A stretch of DNA of 64,000 bases from Sulfuricurvum sp. IAE1. Its GTDB lineage: Bacteria > Campylobacterota > Campylobacteria > Campylobacterales > Sulfurimonadaceae. The DNA lies in assembly GCF_004347735.1 (NCBI RefSeq), contig NZ_SLTI01000013.1, positions 62,001 to 126,000 on the forward strand, given 5' to 3'. The position numbers were made by a program, and so were the translations under genes. Below are positions 62,794-64,000 of this stretch, piece after piece (the first letter of the stretch is position 1; each line of letters starts with the position of its first letter). The notes under the pieces were generated by a model that did not search any database, was not told the origin of the DNA, and was given only the letters and a program-made list of their open reading frames with translations.

Positions 62794-64000
62794 ATGAAAC
62801 TTTTTGGAACCGATGGGGTACGGGGAGAAGCAGGGTCATTTTTGACGGCGGAATTGGCGATGCGGGTGGCGATGGCGGCCGGGATCTATTTCCGCGATCA
62901 CGCACGGACGAAAAAAATTCTGGTCGGTAAAGATACCCGCCGAAGCGGCTACATGATCGAAAACGCCATCGTCAGCGGCCTTACGGCAGTCGGATACGAT
63001 GTCGTCCAGATCGGTCCCATGCCGACCCCCGCGATTGCGTTTCTGACCGAAAACATGCGCTGTGACGCGGGAATCATGATTTCGGCGAGCCATAACCCCT
63101 ACGAAGACAACGGGATCAAATTCTTCGACGCCCACGGCAACAAGCTTTCCGAAGAGATCGAGGCGCAGATTGAGGCGATTGCCCACGACAGAGCCCGCCT
63201 CGAAGAGGGGCACGTGACCGGGAAAAAGATCGGTTCGGCCAAGAGGATCGACGACGTGATCGGGCGCTACATCGTGCAGCTCAAAAATTCGTTCAGCCGC
63301 GAATTGACATTGCAGGGGCTTCGGATCGTCCTGGATACCGCCAACGGAGCGGGGTACAAAGTAGGGCCGACGGTACTCGAGGAGCTCGGAGCCGAGGTGA
63401 TCGTCCTGCACGACAAACCCAACGGATTTAACATCAACGAAGGGTGCGGGGCGCTCCATACCAAAGACGTCCGTGAAGCGGTCAAACAGTACCGCGCCGA
63501 CATCGGACTTGCGCTGGACGGCGATGCGGACCGCCTGATCGTGGTGGATGAAAACGGCGAGGAGGTAGACGGCGACCAGATTCTCGGAGCGCTCGGGCTC
63601 TTTTTGCACCGCAGCGGGAATCTCACGGGAGGCGGCATCGTTGCGACGGTGATGAGCAACCAGGCGCTTGAAGACGCGATGAACGCCGAAGGGTTGAAGC
63701 TGTTCCGTTCCAACGTCGGGGACAAATACGTACTGGAGCAAATGCGCGAAAACGGGATCAATTTCGGCGGTGAGCAAAGCGGACACATCGTCATGCACGA
63801 TTACGCCAAAACCGGAGACGGGCTGGTGAGCGCGCTCCAGGTTCTGGCGCTTCTCCTCACCTCGGGCGAAAAAGCAAGCCGCGTTTTGCGGCCGTTCGAA
63901 CTCTATCCGCAAAAACTCGTCAACATCAAAGTCAAAACGAAAAAGCCGCTTGAGCGGATCGAAGGGCTCGAAGACGAACTCAAAAACGTCGAAGCGCAGC
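62794..64000 (+). CDS. glmM: Phosphoglucosamine mutase, truncated at the window end
   Basis: Converts glucosamine-6-phosphate to glucosamine-1-phosphate for UDP-GlcNAc; 402 codons visible of about 445. Opening [13 protein letters not shown], the phosphoserine loop [14 protein letters not shown] (Ser99 by count), the metal loop [10 protein letters not shown] and substrate loop GGEQSGHIV are present; only the C-terminal domain is cut. The ATG follows AAAGGAAG. A TTGACA (62747-62752) in the shared A/T-rich gap may be part of its promoter. Confidence 0.95.
   Translation, partial: MKLFGTDGVRGEAGSFLTAELAMRVAMAAGIYFRDHARTKKILVGKDTRRSGYMIENAIVSGLTAVGYDVVQIGPMPTPAIAFLTENMRCDAGIMISASHNPYEDNGIKFFDAHGNKLSEEIEAQIEAIAHDRARLEEGHVTGKKIGSAKRIDDVIGRYIVQLKNSFSRELTLQGLRIVLDTANGAGYKVGPTVLEELGAEVIVLHDKPNGFNINEGCGALHTKDVREAVKQYRADIGLALDGDADRLIVVDENGEEVDGDQILGALGLFLHRSGNLTGGGIVATVMSNQALEDAMNAEGLKLFRSNVGDKYVLEQMRENGINFGGEQSGHIVMHDYAKTGDGLVSALQVLALLLTSGEKASRVLRPFELYPQKLVNIKVKTKKPLERIEGLEDELKNVEAQ

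Overview
The window reads as a chromosomal segment of a free-living, flagellated Campylobacterota (Epsilonproteobacteria), most likely a Sulfurimonas/Sulfuricurvum-type sulfur oxidiser. The assignment is an inference from gene content. It rests on a futalosine-pathway menaquinone gene (mqnD), sigma-54 hook genes with two FlgE paralogues, the fliQ-murB pair, a recA-eno-ftsB-like-AMIN run, an OprD-family porin beside a flavocytochrome-c-type sulfide dehydrogenase flavoprotein, and ccoG. Genes are densely packed, with many 4-nt ATGA/GTGA overlaps and frequent GTG or TTG starts.

Layout. 1-230: truncated RDD membrane protein. 510-5884 (minus): fliK-flgD-flgE2-flgE hook operon, with sigma-54 promoter matches before fliK and before flgE. 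6074-10279: typA, a BaiN-like flavoprotein and dgt. 10475-15146: tRNA-Ser(GGA) carrying a 4.6-kb integrated element. The element has a tyrosine integrase, an excisionase-like HTH protein, a Rep_trans-like initiator, a strongly palindromic putative origin and an AT-rich cargo of small membrane proteins. It is bounded by a 23-bp repeat of the tRNA 3' end. 15211-22413: EF-hand-like protein, MgtC/DUF4010 protein, a 12-TM/DUF2249/hemerythrin trio (possible NO or O2 handling) and tamB. 22484-27271: FCSD flavoprotein, porin and a two-component system. 27268-42600 (minus): a very long cobalamin operon, in transcription order btuB, DUF4430, btuF, btuD, btuC, cbiA, bluB, an APH-type kinase, cobT, cobU, cobD, cbiB, cbiP, a Cys-rich protein, cobS and cobC, followed by tamA. 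It covers B12 uptake plus late assembly and lower-ligand (DMB) steps; early corrin-ring genes are not here.

42840-64000: a chemoreceptor; NFACT/RqcH-like protein; cdsA-dxr-hydrolase-tsaD; tpx; the recA-eno-ftsB-like-AMIN operon; mqnD-fliQ-murB; a catalytically degenerate serine-recombinase-like protein with ccoG; purM; DUF2892; speE-like-coaE; dapF; prfA; rpsT; and the start of glmM.

The two most interesting regions are the integrated Rep+Int element at tRNA-Ser and the B12 operon. The B12 operon has an unusual leader (a -10 box abutting the SD, an upstream ORF and an SD-sequestering hairpin, with no recognisable B12 box) and contains uncharacterised members. No rRNA, CRISPR array or insertion sequence was seen.
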